DNA of 64,000 bases, from NCBI GenBank assembly GCA_963741355.1, contig CAVUIG010000017.1, positions 129,115 to 193,114 of the forward strand, written 5' to 3'. Below are positions 30,150 to 37,699 of the stretch, piece by piece (within the stretch, counting starts at the first letter, position 1; each line of letters begins with the position of its first letter). The stretch is from CAIWHR01 sp963741355 (GTDB taxonomy: Bacteria > Pseudomonadota > Gammaproteobacteria > Burkholderiales > Casimicrobiaceae). Below the pieces are notes generated by a model. The model made no database searches and had not been told where the DNA came from. It was given only the letters and a program-made list of their open reading frames with translations. The translations under genes and the position numbers were made by a program.

Positions 30150-30165
30150 GTAGGAAGCGGCCTAC
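30150..30165. promoter_or_regulatory. Palindromic motif GTAGGA-N3-G-N-CCTAC, copy 1
   Basis: GTAGGAAGCGGCCTAC has perfect GTAGG/CCTAC arms around 6 bp. It lies in the 308-bp gap between the divergent BON gene (start 30023) and a lipoprotein gene (start about 30332). The rest of this gap shows no coding sequence. Two more copies of the same pattern occur at 35340 and 48102. Confidence 0.6.
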
Positions 30166-30331
30166 ATCAATATCGGCGCGAACTGATGGTCCCCGCTTGG
30201 TCCAATGCAGATACCCTGTGGTCAAACGCTCACAACAACGCGCACAACGATGGCGAGATCCGCGGACAGGTCGGGGCCCTGACGTTCGTTCGGCGAAGGC
30301 AAGCGGGAACCGGGCCTTCGCACGGGATGCA

Positions 30332-30781
30332 GTGCCGGGCGCGCTGAGGCGTCTGCTCGGACTGGTCGTCGTGGCGATCACGGCATGCTCGGCCCCGCAA
30401 CCCGTTCCGCTGACGCCGCCGAAGGACGCGGCCAGCTCCGCCGTCGTGCGCAAGCCGATCGCCGAGCCGCCGCCCGCGGTGGCCGCGGCTCCCGCAACGC
30501 AATCCAATGCCGCGGCGCCCCCGATCGTCGTTCCTCCCGGCACGCAATACGTCTGCGTCTCCGAAGCCGACGGCGTGCGCACGCAGACGTCGATCGCCTT
30601 CGTACCCAAGGTCGCGCAACTCTGCCTGCGGCATCCTGAGATGGGCCCCTGCCAATACGAGCGCAATCTCTGTCGCCGCAGCGGCGGGCGTGTTTACGTC
30701 GCCGGAGGCGCGGAGATCACGATGGACACCGAGGCCGAGTACGACCGGAAAGTCCTGCGCGTGCGCTTCCTGTCGAATTGA
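30332..30781 (+). CDS. Hypothetical lipoprotein
   Basis: No ATG fits; GTG 30332 starts a signal-like stretch (VPGALRRLLGLVVVAITACS) with a plausible lipobox ITAC. A Pro/Ala-rich linker follows at about 25-65, then a compact C-terminal domain with four Cys (YVCVSE, QLCLRHP, GPCQYERNLC) that could form two disulfides in the periplasm. It is about 149 residues. I do not recognise the family. It is divergent from the BON gene with a shared regulatory region. Confidence 0.55.
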   Translation: MPGALRRLLGLVVVAITACSAPQPVPLTPPKDAASSAVVRKPIAEPPPAVAAAPATQSNAAAPPIVVPPGTQYVCVSEADGVRTQTSIAFVPKVAQLCLRHPEMGPCQYERNLCRRSGGRVYVAGGAEITMDTEAEYDRKVLRVRFLSN

Positions 30782-30838
30782 ATCCGCGATTCGCGCGACG
30801 CCGACATTCGGGCCGACAGCGACCTTGCGACGCGCGTG

Positions 30839-32114
30839 ATGCGTAGACCGCTTTCATTTCCCGCCCTGCCGACCTACCTGTTGCTGCTGCTGGTGATGGC
30901 ATTTGCGGTCGCCTCGGCCTGGCTGGGCCTCGACCGTCTCGACGCGGTCGAGCGTCACGACGAGTCCGGTGCGCTGTCGGCGGCGACGATTCATGAGCTT
31001 AAGGCGCTGCAGAACACCATCATCGACGTCGAGACCTCGGCGCGCGGCTTCCTCCTGACCGGTGACGCCGCCGATCTCGACCTCTACGAGCGTGCCCGCG
31101 GCGACATCCCGCCCCGGCTCTCGGCCCTGCGCGAGAACATGCGCGGCGATCCCGACGGGCTCGCCCTCGTCGAAAAGCTGGTCCCGCTCGTGGCCACCCG
31201 CACGGACCTCGCCGCCGCCGCCATCGAGGAAAAACGGGCCGCGCCCGACCGGAATGCCGAAGGCCGTCCCCGGACGACCCGGCAAGGAAGCCACGGATGC
31301 CATACGCGCGATCATCGCGCAGCTGGAAGCGCGCGAGCGCGCCGTGGCATCACGCGACCGGCAGGGAGTCGTCGCGGGCATCGAAGCGGTTCGGCGCGAT
31401 CTCTATCTGCTGGCCTCGGTGATCGTCCTCATCGTGGTCCTGCTTTTCTTCGCCGTGCGACGGCTGAGGTCGTTCATCCCGCCCGAGCTGACGCTCGACT
31501 CGGCAAGCATCGTCAAGATCCCGCGCCCGGCGGTGTCAATGGATGGGCACGTCGCGACGCTGTTGCAGGACGCACTGCTGCGAACCCGACTCGCCTATGC
31601 GACGACGCCGGCCGATTCGCCCGAAGCGGACCGCTTGCGGAGCCTCATCGCCGCCATGGAACATGCACGCGACGAACATCTGCGTGCCGAGTCGGAGCTC
31701 AATCTGTCTCGCCCGGAAGAGAACGACATCGTGACGGCGCTGGGCATGCTCGCGGATTCCTATTCGAATCTCGGCGGGCCCTCCGTGAAGGCGACGATGG
31801 AAAAGCACTCCACGGTTCGAAGCCGCGAAAAGGCATTCCTGATCCTCCGCGCCGCGGAATGGGGGTTGGAGGCGATGGCCCTGCGCAAACGGTCCGGAGA
31901 GATCACGCTGCACTTCAGCGGCGATGGTGATAGCGCGTCTCTTCGCATCGTGGCCCTTCCCGACAATCCCGATTTCCCGTTGCGCCTGTCGCCGAAGGAG
32001 ACGGACGAGGCCAACGTGCTGCAGCAGGCGGCGGCGCTCCACGGCGGAAGCTTTTCGGTGAGCCGCGGTCCCACCGGTTTCGCGCTGGTCCTGACCGTTC
32101 CGAACGAGCGCTGA
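30839..32114 (+). CDS. CHASE3-domain sensor protein with a degenerate kinase-like C-terminus (one frameshift)
   Basis: ATG 30839 (after an in-frame GTG at 30836) opens a membrane helix (YLLLLLVMAFAVASAWLG). A CHASE3 domain follows (IDVETSARGFLLTGD is the family signature), then a second helix (LYLLASVIVLIVVLLFF) and a cytoplasmic part of about 220 residues. The frame gains one base near 31240. The C-terminus has the outline of a NarX-type kinase (KAFLILRAAEWGLEAM; LQQAAALHGGSFSVSRGP) but I find no phospho-acceptor His in an H-box, no paired-Asn N-box, and no DxGxG ATP lid. It may sense a signal without phosphorylating. A CsbD operon follows. Confidence 0.7.
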
Positions 32115-32392
32115 GCAGCTCGCGCGCCGCGTCGACCGTGGGCGCATCCGATCAGCTTCGCACGGCTGCACGAGAAAGTGATTCGTGTGGGGCCCGCCCC
32201 ATCGCGGATGCGCCGCCAGCGGCTCCATTGATGAAAATTTCGCCGGGCGTAACGGAATTTTCTGCAACCGGGGGCGCAGCCCGGCTTCTCAACTCATTGA
32301 TTTGGCAGCACTCCTCCGGTGGCACGCACGGTGCTCAACGTTGGTCACGCATTGAGGCAACCGCCTCATGGGCATATTCGGAGAACCATCAT

Positions 32393-32659
32393 ATGAACTG
32401 GGATCAAGTCGAAGGCAACTGGAAGCAGTTCAAGGGCAAGGTGAAGGAGCAATGGGGCAAGTTGACCGACGATCAGCTGGACATCATCGCCGGCAAGCGC
32501 GATCAGCTCGCGGGCAAGATCCAGCAGGCGTACGGCATCGGCAAGGACGAGGCCGAACGCCAGATCAGCACGTTCGAAGAGCGGTACGCGACGTGGACGC
32601 CCCCCTCGGGCGACCAGCGCAGCACCGGATCGCAACGACCCGAAAGGAGCCCGTCATGA
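32393..32659 (+). CDS. CsbD family stress protein
   Basis: The 88-residue product begins MNWDQVEGNWKQFKGKVKEQ, the CsbD signature, then KLTDDQLDIIAGKRDQLAGK. The C-terminal 25 residues are Pro/Ser/Thr-rich. CsbD proteins are small hydrophilic helical proteins induced by general stress in many bacteria; their exact activity is unknown. The TGA stop overlaps the ATG of the next gene (ATGA at 32656-32659), so translation of the two is coupled. Confidence 0.92.
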   Translation: MNWDQVEGNWKQFKGKVKEQWGKLTDDQLDIIAGKRDQLAGKIQQAYGIGKDEAERQISTFEERYATWTPPSGDQRSTGSQRPERSPS

Positions 32660-33207
32660 GCAAACCGACATTCAACCGGGTGCTTCAAGGCGTCGCCGTC
32701 GGCCTGGCAATCCCGACGCTGGCGTTTGGGGCCGCGATGACGTCCAACGACTACAGCGCGGCCAAGAGCCGGGCGGAGGCGGATTACAAGGCGGCGAGCG
32801 CCCGATGCGACTCGATGTCCGGCAATCCGAAGGACGTCTGCATCGCCGAAGCGAAGGCCGCCGAGAAGAAGGCGAAGGCCGAAGCCGAAGCCCAGTACAA
32901 GAACACCGACAAGGCGCGCGCCGATGCGATCGTCGCGGCAGCCGAGGCCGACTACGACGTCGCCAAGGCCCGTTGCGACGCGAAGACGGGCAACGACAAG
33001 GACGTCTGCATCAAGGAAGCCAAGGCCGCGGAAGTGAAGGCCAAGGCCGACGCGAAGGCCAACCAGAAGGTCGCCGCCGCCCGTCAGGACGCGCGGGAAG
33101 ACAAGATGGACGCCGACTACAAGGTCGCCATCGAGAAGTGCGACTCCCTGGCCGGCGCGGCGAAGGATAGCTGCGTCGCGAGCGCGAAGGCGAAGTATCA
33201 GAAGTAG
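32656..33207 (+). CDS. Secreted Ala/Lys-rich protein with three paired-cysteine repeats
   Basis: The 183-residue product has a signal peptide (about residues 1-26, cleaved near AFGAA). The mature part is strongly helical and made of repeats: ARCDSMSGNPKDVCIAEAKA, ARCDAKTGNDKDVCIKEAKA and EKCDSLAGAAKDSCVASAKA, each with two Cys nine residues apart (C-x8-C). Long KAKAEAEA-type helices separate them. The paired Cys probably form disulfides bracing helical hairpins in the periplasm. I know no named function; similar proteins occur near stress genes. It is co-translated with csbD and followed by a strong terminator. Confidence 0.8.
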   Translation: MSKPTFNRVLQGVAVGLAIPTLAFGAAMTSNDYSAAKSRAEADYKAASARCDSMSGNPKDVCIAEAKAAEKKAKAEAEAQYKNTDKARADAIVAAAEADYDVAKARCDAKTGNDKDVCIKEAKAAEVKAKADAKANQKVAAARQDAREDKMDADYKVAIEKCDSLAGAAKDSCVASAKAKYQK

Positions 33208-33285
33208 CAACGGTCCGACAATAACCTGTCCCCTCCCGGGGACAGCCTTGAGTCCGCGGGCCCTCCCTCCCCCGGCCTCCCATTC

Positions 33286-33314
33286 GGCGGATGCGACGCA
33301 TCCGCCATTTTTTT
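33286..33314 (+). terminator. Rho-independent terminator after the csbD operon
   Basis: GGCGGATG (33286-33293), loop CGACG, CATCCGCC (33299-33306), then A and seven T residues. A second hairpin without a T tract (CTGTCCCC/GGGGACAG, 33226-33245) lies just after the stop codon. Confidence 0.92.
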
Positions 33315-33471
33315 GCCCCGCGAGAACGGGACGTGCGCGTCCGCTGTAAGACCGCGATTACGAAGCGATCAGCGTTGGCCGATGGTGCCCGGCGGATTTC
33401 TCTTCCAGGATAGGCACGCTTTCAGCGCAGCAGCGCTGCGCGGCGAAGCCAAGTACGCAAAGGAGCGGAAC

Positions 33472-33654
33472 ATGCCTCGATACGGCAAGAAGGCGCAGGA
33501 CAAGGTCGAGAAAGTGATGCACGAGCGCAAGCATGGAACACTGAGGAGCGGGTCGTCGGGCAAGAAGGTGACGAGCCGCAAGCAGGCGATCGCGATCGGA
33601 CTCTCCGAAGCGCGGAAGTCCGGCGCGAAGGTACCCAAGAAAAAATCCTCATAG
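33472..33654 (+). CDS. Small basic DUF6496-type protein
   Basis: ATG 33472 follows AAGGAGCGGAAC. The 60-residue product is very basic (MPRYGKKAQDKVEKVMHERK, then KKVTSRKQAIAIGLSEARKS), matching the DUF6496 pattern of small Lys/Arg-rich proteins found next to stress genes. It probably binds nucleic acid, judging only from charge. Its last six bases overlap the convergent topoisomerase gene. An imperfect GTAAG-N6-ATTAC palindrome lies at 33345-33360, upstream. Confidence 0.82.
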   Translation: MPRYGKKAQDKVEKVMHERKHGTLRSGSSGKKVTSRKQAIAIGLSEARKSGAKVPKKKSS

Positions 33655-34836
33655 CGAAGTCGAGGCGGCGGCTCCTGCTCGCCTAGCCTGCCGCCCGGAG
33701 TACGGGCGCGGCGCTCCCGTCGACACGCTGGCGGCGCGACGGGAGCGGCGCGCCTGCCGACGCAGGAACCCCAGCACGAGCCGTTCCGCCCTGCGCGGCG
33801 CGCCGACGATTCTCTCGCCGATGCTCCGATGCAGCGCGCCGCTGCGCCAGGCGTCGAATACCAGCGGATTGATGTACGACTTGCGGCATACCGCCGGCGT
33901 GTTGCGCAGCTCCGCCGCGACCTTCCTGACGGTGTCGACGATGCAGCCCGTGATCGCGCGCTCGGTCGGAGGCTCCGGCAGCGGCGTCGCATGCATGATC
34001 GCAGCGGCGCGCAGCGTCGCGCCCCACGTGCGGAAGTCCTTGGCCGTGAAATCGGCGCCCATCGCCTCCTTGAGATACAGGTTCACGTGGCCGGAATCGA
34101 TCGGTCGAAGGAGGCCGTCGTCGCCGATGTACTGGAACAGGCGCTGCCCCGGCAGCTGATGGCATCGCCGGATGAGCCTCGCGAGGCGCCGGTCGCCGAC
34201 GGCGATCTCGTGGCCGGCGCCGCCCTTCCCGCGAAACCGGAACACGAGCTTGCCGTCCGGAACAAAGCGCACGTGCCGGTTGCGCAACGTCGTCAGCCCA
34301 TAGCTGTCGTTGTCGCGCGCATATTCCATGTTGCCGATGCGCATTCGCGTCGCGTCGAGCAGGCTCACCACGACCGCCACCACCTTCTCGCGCGGCAACC
34401 CGGGCAGCGCGAGGTCGAGGCGAAGCCGGCGGCGCAGGCGCGGCAGCGCTTCGCCGAATGCGGGCATCCGCTCGAACTTCTCCCCGTCGCGAAAGGCGCG
34501 CCACTGCGGGTGGTAGCGATACTGCTTGCGCCCGCGCGCGTCGCGCCCCGTCGCCTGGATATGCCCGCGCGGATCCGCACAGATCCACACGTCCTCGTAC
34601 GCGGGGGGAATCGCGAGGCTCGCGATGCGACGCAACTCCGCGTCGCTCGTCACCGGCCGTCCATCGGGTAGCGCGTAGACGAAACCGGCGTCCCGGCGCA
34701 CCCGTCGAATCCCCGGCACGGCGTCGGAGACGTAGACGAGGCCGGCGGCCGCGGCGGCTGGCGGCACGGCGGCGCCGGGGCGATCGGACGCGGATCCCGC
34801 GTCCCAATCGATGCGTCCTTGCGTCGACTCGGTCAT
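33649..34836 (-). CDS. DNA topoisomerase IB, bacterial (poxvirus-like)
   Basis: This 395-residue enzyme starts at ATG 34836. The N-terminal domain (about 30-115) has AIPPAYEDVWICADPRGHIQ and GRKQYRYHPQWRAFRDGEKF. The catalytic domain shows RMRIGNMEYARDNDSYGLTT, the FRFRGKGG lysine loop, the YLKEAMGADFTAKDFRTWGA segment, and the active-site tyrosine in CRKSYINP. It relaxes supercoils by a 3'-phosphotyrosine intermediate. The C-terminal 50 residues are Arg/Ala-rich. Such enzymes are common in the stress islands of soil proteobacteria. Confidence 0.94.
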   Translation of the reverse strand: MTESTQGRIDWDAGSASDRPGAAVPPAAAAAGLVYVSDAVPGIRRVRRDAGFVYALPDGRPVTSDAELRRIASLAIPPAYEDVWICADPRGHIQATGRDARGRKQYRYHPQWRAFRDGEKFERMPAFGEALPRLRRRLRLDLALPGLPREKVVAVVVSLLDATRMRIGNMEYARDNDSYGLTTLRNRHVRFVPDGKLVFRFRGKGGAGHEIAVGDRRLARLIRRCHQLPGQRLFQYIGDDGLLRPIDSGHVNLYLKEAMGADFTAKDFRTWGATLRAAAIMHATPLPEPPTERAITGCIVDTVRKVAAELRNTPAVCRKSYINPLVFDAWRSGALHRSIGERIVGAPRRAERLVLGFLRRQARRSRRAASVSTGAPRPYSGRQARRAGAAASTSL

Positions 34837-35127
34837 TGGCGAGCGATTACATCCGATTGTGGGGCATGGCTGACATTTGGCGGCACCGTTCAACAGGTTC
34901 GGCGATTTGACCGCCCCGCCTCGAGAAACGTTTGCTCCGCGCGATCCCACGCGCCGCTCATTTTTTCGCCTGCGTTTGACGGAGAGGCGATCCCCTACAA
35001 GGCGATCAGGCACTCGCTCATTGCGCCGGCTCGCCGAGGCTGCCGAAAATCCGCCTGCAAACGGTTCCCGTGGCGGTTGCGAGTGTGTGCGAATCGCCGC
35101 GGAACAATCAACTAGAAGGAGGAAACC

Positions 35128-35280
35128 ATGCGCCTGATCCTGATCATCCTGGTTCTGCTGCTGCTCATCGGCGCGCTGCCGACTTGGGGGTACAGCTCCG
35201 GCTGGGGTTACTACCCCAGCGGCGGGCTCGGATTGGTGCTGCTCGTCATCATCGTGCTCGCCGTCCTCGGCGTCTTGTGA
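35128..35280 (+). CDS. DUF3309 small membrane protein
   Basis: AGAAGGAGGAAACC precedes ATG 35128. The 50-residue product has a first hydrophobic helix (LILIILVLLLLIGALPTWG), a Tyr/Gly/Ser turn with WGYYPSGG, and a second helix (LGLVLLVIIVLAVLGVL). This is the full DUF3309 pattern, a two-helix inner-membrane hairpin of unknown function found near stress genes. The preceding 290 bp hold no other gene. AGAGGCGATCCCCTAC at 34983-34998 is a weak variant of the palindromic motif. Confidence 0.88.
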   Translation: MRLILIILVLLLLIGALPTWGYSSGWGYYPSGGLGLVLLVIIVLAVLGVL

Positions 35281-35299
35281 CGCGCGGCAATCGCGCGCT

Positions 35300-35338
35300 C
35301 CATCGGCGAATTGCGACCGTTACGCAGTTCGCCGATGG
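35300..35338 (+). terminator. Long hairpin downstream of the DUF3309 gene
   Basis: CCATCGGCGAATTGCG (35300-35315) pairs with CGCAGTTCGCCGATGG (35323-35338) over 16 bp with a single G-T wobble, loop ACCGTTA. It begins 20 bases after the stop codon. There is no T tract, so it could be a factor-dependent end, an mRNA stabiliser or a processing site. The motif copy at 35340 abuts it. Confidence 0.5.
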
Positions 35339-35339
35339 C

Positions 35340-35355
35340 GTAGGACCTGCCCTAC
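35340..35355. promoter_or_regulatory. Palindromic motif GTAGGA-N3-G-N-CCTAC, copy 2
   Basis: GTAGGACCTGCCCTAC has GTAGG/CCTAC arms around 6 bp. It lies 216 bp upstream of the PRC-barrel gene ATG, directly after the hairpin. The rest of the gap to 35571 shows no coding sequence. Confidence 0.6.
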
Positions 35356-35571
35356 CGGCGAATCAGGTGCAACTGATAAACGGATTCTCCGGCGTCAACG
35401 ATGATGGCGTGGCGTTTCGGGCCGCAGTGAAGAAGAATAAGCAAGACGATGCAACTAAAGGTCGCATCGGCGCCGAATCTGCAGGGTTCCCCGCCAGCGT
35501 CGTCGGGCAACCGCATGGGCTGACATCGGGGCATTGCCAGGCAAACCTCAAGTAGTTCAGGAGAATTTCAA

Positions 35572-36081
35572 ATGGGTACACGCACCACTCTTTCTTCCAC
35601 GGAAACCCCGCGCGCCGTCGGCGGCGCGACGATCGTCGGCGCCGAGCACCACGGCGACGGTCCCGGCCCGCAAGTGATGGATGCCGCAACGCTGATCGGC
35701 GACACGGTGGTCAACGACGCCGGCGACGACCTCGGCAAGATCGAAGCCATCATGCTCGACGTCACCACCGGACGGATCGCCTATGCGGTGCTGTCGTTCG
35801 GCGGCTTCCTCGGCATGGGCAGCAAGCTGTTCGCGATTCCGTGGTCTTCGCTCACGCTCGACGCCGACCAGAAGTGCTTCATCCTCAACGTCACCAAGGA
35901 GACGCTGGAAGGCGCTCCGGGCTTCGACAAGGAGCATTGGCCGGCGATGGCCGACTCGACATGGGCCACGGAGCTGCATTCGTACTATCACGCGACGCCG
36001 TATTGGGATGACGATATCCAATCGGCGCGGGATCGGCGCACGAGCGCCGGCATCGACATCAACAATCCCAACGTGTCCTGA
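35572..36081 (+). CDS. PRC-barrel domain protein
   Basis: The 169-residue product has a disordered N-terminus of about 35 residues, then a PRC-barrel (LIGDTVVNDAGDDLGKIEAI, then GRIAYAVLSFGGFLGMGSKL and FAIPWSSLTLD). A C-terminal extension (HWPAMADSTWATELHSYY) is typical of the stress-associated PRC proteins of proteobacteria. There is no signal peptide. PRC barrels bind protein partners or RNA; the partner here is unknown. A strong terminator follows. Confidence 0.9.
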   Translation: MGTRTTLSSTETPRAVGGATIVGAEHHGDGPGPQVMDAATLIGDTVVNDAGDDLGKIEAIMLDVTTGRIAYAVLSFGGFLGMGSKLFAIPWSSLTLDADQKCFILNVTKETLEGAPGFDKEHWPAMADSTWATELHSYYHATPYWDDDIQSARDRRTSAGIDINNPNVS

Positions 36082-36101
36082 GCGGGTTCGCTCGATATAT
36101 C

Positions 36102-36135
36102 ATCGGCCAGCGATTCCTCGCTGGCCGATTTTTTT
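36102..36135 (+). terminator. Rho-independent terminator after the PRC-barrel gene
   Basis: A 12-bp stem ATCGGCCAGCGA/TCGCTGGCCGAT (36102-36113 and 36118-36129) closes loop TTCC and runs into a T tract (to 36135). Confidence 0.93.
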
Positions 36136-36191
36136 GTAGTCGCCCCGTTTCCGCCGAAGTGCAATGGCGCAGTTGGTTGGCCCTGGCGGAC

Positions 36192-36208
36192 GACCTCCTG
36201 AGGAGGTC
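36192..36208. repeat. Perfect palindrome GACCTCC-TGA-GGAGGTC
   Basis: Seven-base arms around TGA lie in the gap after the PRC-barrel terminator. The right arm is also an extreme Shine-Dalgarno sequence three bases before an ATG (36210) that opens a 27-codon reading frame of no recognisable character. It could be an operator or a self-occluding ribosome site; neither is established. Confidence 0.35.
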
Positions 36209-36289
36209 TATGCAAGATTGCGCCGCACGAACCTTCCGCGGCAGCTCACGAAATGAAGTTACCCGGTGCCGCCGGCCTACGCAGTCTGC

Positions 36290-36364
36290 CTAGTGGTAGA
36301 ACAGCGCGATCAGGATGATCACGGAAATCGGCACGCCGAGGAGCCACAGGATAATCGAGCGCAT
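36290..36364 (-). CDS. 24-residue single-helix membrane peptide
   Basis: AAAGGAGAATTCACC precedes the ATG at 36364. The product MRSIILWLLGVPISVIILIA, then LFYH, is one membrane helix with a Gly-Val-Pro kink in the middle. Near-identical short peptides are, to my knowledge, encoded near stress genes in several proteobacterial genera and are often missed in annotation. It lies on the minus strand downstream of the hemerythrin gene, separated from it by a terminator, so it needs its own promoter. Confidence 0.75.
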   Translation of the reverse strand: MRSIILWLLGVPISVIILIALFYH

Positions 36365-36396
36365 GGTGAATTCTCCTTTGGTCGCAATCAAGAAAA

Positions 36397-36425
36397 TCCC
36401 GAGACGACGCAGCGCCGCCTCGGGA
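36397..36425 (-). terminator. Terminator after the hemerythrin gene (minus strand)
   Basis: Read on the minus strand, TCCCGAGGCGGCG pairs with CGTCGTCTCGGGA (13 bp including two G-T pairs) around a 3-base loop and is followed by TTTTC. It starts a few bases after the hemerythrin stop. Confidence 0.8.
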
Positions 36426-36430
36426 CGATT

Positions 36431-37012
36431 TCACTCCAAGTGCGGGCCGTCAGCGCGACGGCGCGCTGCCCGTTTCGGGCGCGCGCCAGCGACCTTCGAC
36501 TCGCGAGCAGCGCTGACGTCCACCGGCTCCCCGCCGCCCAGCTCGGCCTTTCGTGCCAGAAGCTGCTCGCCGAGCGCGGCGAGATCGCAACTCGCCCGCC
36601 GCGCCTTCCGAAACATCTTGCCCTCCTCTTCCTTGACGTGGTGCTTCACGTATTCGGAGAGCACGGTAAACCGCGCCGCAAACAAGCCATTCCCCGGCCG
36701 CGAGGATTCGAGCTGGCCGACGAGCTCCTTGATATGACTGTGCTCCACGTCGGCTTCGTCGAGGGCATCGTCCGCATCGGCCGCTTCGCGCAGCGCCGGG
36801 TAGAAGATCTCCTCTTCGATCTCGGCGTGAATGGCGAGCGCTTTGCAGGCGGCCTGCGCCACCTGCTGCATTCCCTGACTGTCGCCGGCCTTGTGGTACC
36901 GCTCGAATTGCTTGAACAGTTTCGAGACTTCGGCGTGGTCCGCCTTCAGGACGTCCAGGGCGGTCTTCGCCCTGCGCGTGCGTGAGGGCCGTTTGGTTGT
37001 TGCTCGAGACAT
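36431..37012 (-). CDS. Hemerythrin (HHE) domain protein
   Basis: The 193-residue product has a basic N-terminus, then an HHE bundle with DVLKADHAEVSKLFKQFERY (first His), HAEIEEEIFYPALRE, VEHSHIKELVGQLE and YVKHHVKEEEGKMFRKARR, giving the His/Glu ligands of a di-iron site. A basic, Ala/Arg-rich tail follows from about 150. Such proteins bind O2 or NO, or handle iron under stress. A clear terminator follows; the DUF883-like gene upstream is on the same strand. Confidence 0.93.
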   Translation of the reverse strand: MSRATTKRPSRTRRAKTALDVLKADHAEVSKLFKQFERYHKAGDSQGMQQVAQAACKALAIHAEIEEEIFYPALREAADADDALDEADVEHSHIKELVGQLESSRPGNGLFAARFTVLSEYVKHHVKEEEGKMFRKARRASCDLAALGEQLLARKAELGGGEPVDVSAARESKVAGARPKRAARRRADGPHLE

Positions 37013-37040
37013 CTTCGATCTCCGAAAACGGTTGTGGGTT

Positions 37041-37416
37041 TCAGAAGCGCGCGAGCCGGCCCAGCAGATAGCCGATCACTGCGGCACCCGCGACCGTGGT
37101 CAGCGGACGCGCACGGATCGACGCGCACGCCGATTCCGAGAGCTTGGTCGTCGCCTGCTTCGCCTGCTCGGGGATGCTCGACGCCCACTCGGCAGCGGAA
37201 GCCGCTGCACCGGCCGCAGCTATCTACCGCCTGATGCACCGCGCCGCTGGCGCGCCCGACTTGGGTCGCCGCCTTGTCGGCGACCTTGTCGACGACTTGG
37301 TGCGCACTCTGCGCGCCGCTTTCGATTTTTTCCGCTGCAGGATTCGCCTGCGGGTTGCTTCCGCCGAGGGAGTTGTTGCCGCCAATCGTGAGGGATCGAT
37401 CCATGATGGAGTCCAT
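37041..37416 (-). CDS. DUF883/YqjD-like membrane-tethered protein (one frameshift)
   Basis: From ATG 37416 (or 37404) the product begins MDSIMDRSLTIGGNNSLGGS. Amphipathic helical sequence follows (SAHQVVDKVADKAATQVGRA), and after one frame change near 37215 it continues ASAAEWASSIPEQAKQATTK and ends in a C-terminal membrane helix with VAGAAVIGYLLGRLARF. About 125 residues with a C-terminal glycine-rich helix is the ElaB/YqjD/DUF883 shape; these inner-membrane proteins tether ribosomes in stationary phase in E. coli. It lies 28 bp upstream of the hemerythrin gene. Confidence 0.72.
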
Positions 37417-37699
37417 TCGAAAAGGTAGTGTGGAAAAGAACCAGTGACGGAAACGCCGGAGCGTCCGTTCGCGTAATTTCCGCGCTTGTTCACCGAGGAC
37501 CAATCGGCATCGGCCGATTTTCTTGTAGGTCGCAATGAATACCGGCCCCACGCATGCGCGGCCCGACGCTGACAGCGCGCTTTCGCGTCCCGCCGCGTTC
37601 TTGCCTCCCTACAGACGAATCGGCCCACTGCCGACAGTGGATCCCGCGGGGCACGCGGTAAATTGACATGACGAGAAACCTGCGTCGCCGAGGATCCCC

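Noticed and set aside
36210..36293. A 27-codon leader peptide after the GGAGGTC palindrome
   Set aside because: The ribosome site is only three bases from the ATG, the peptide has no hydrophobic or repeated character, and no co-directional gene follows to be regulated.
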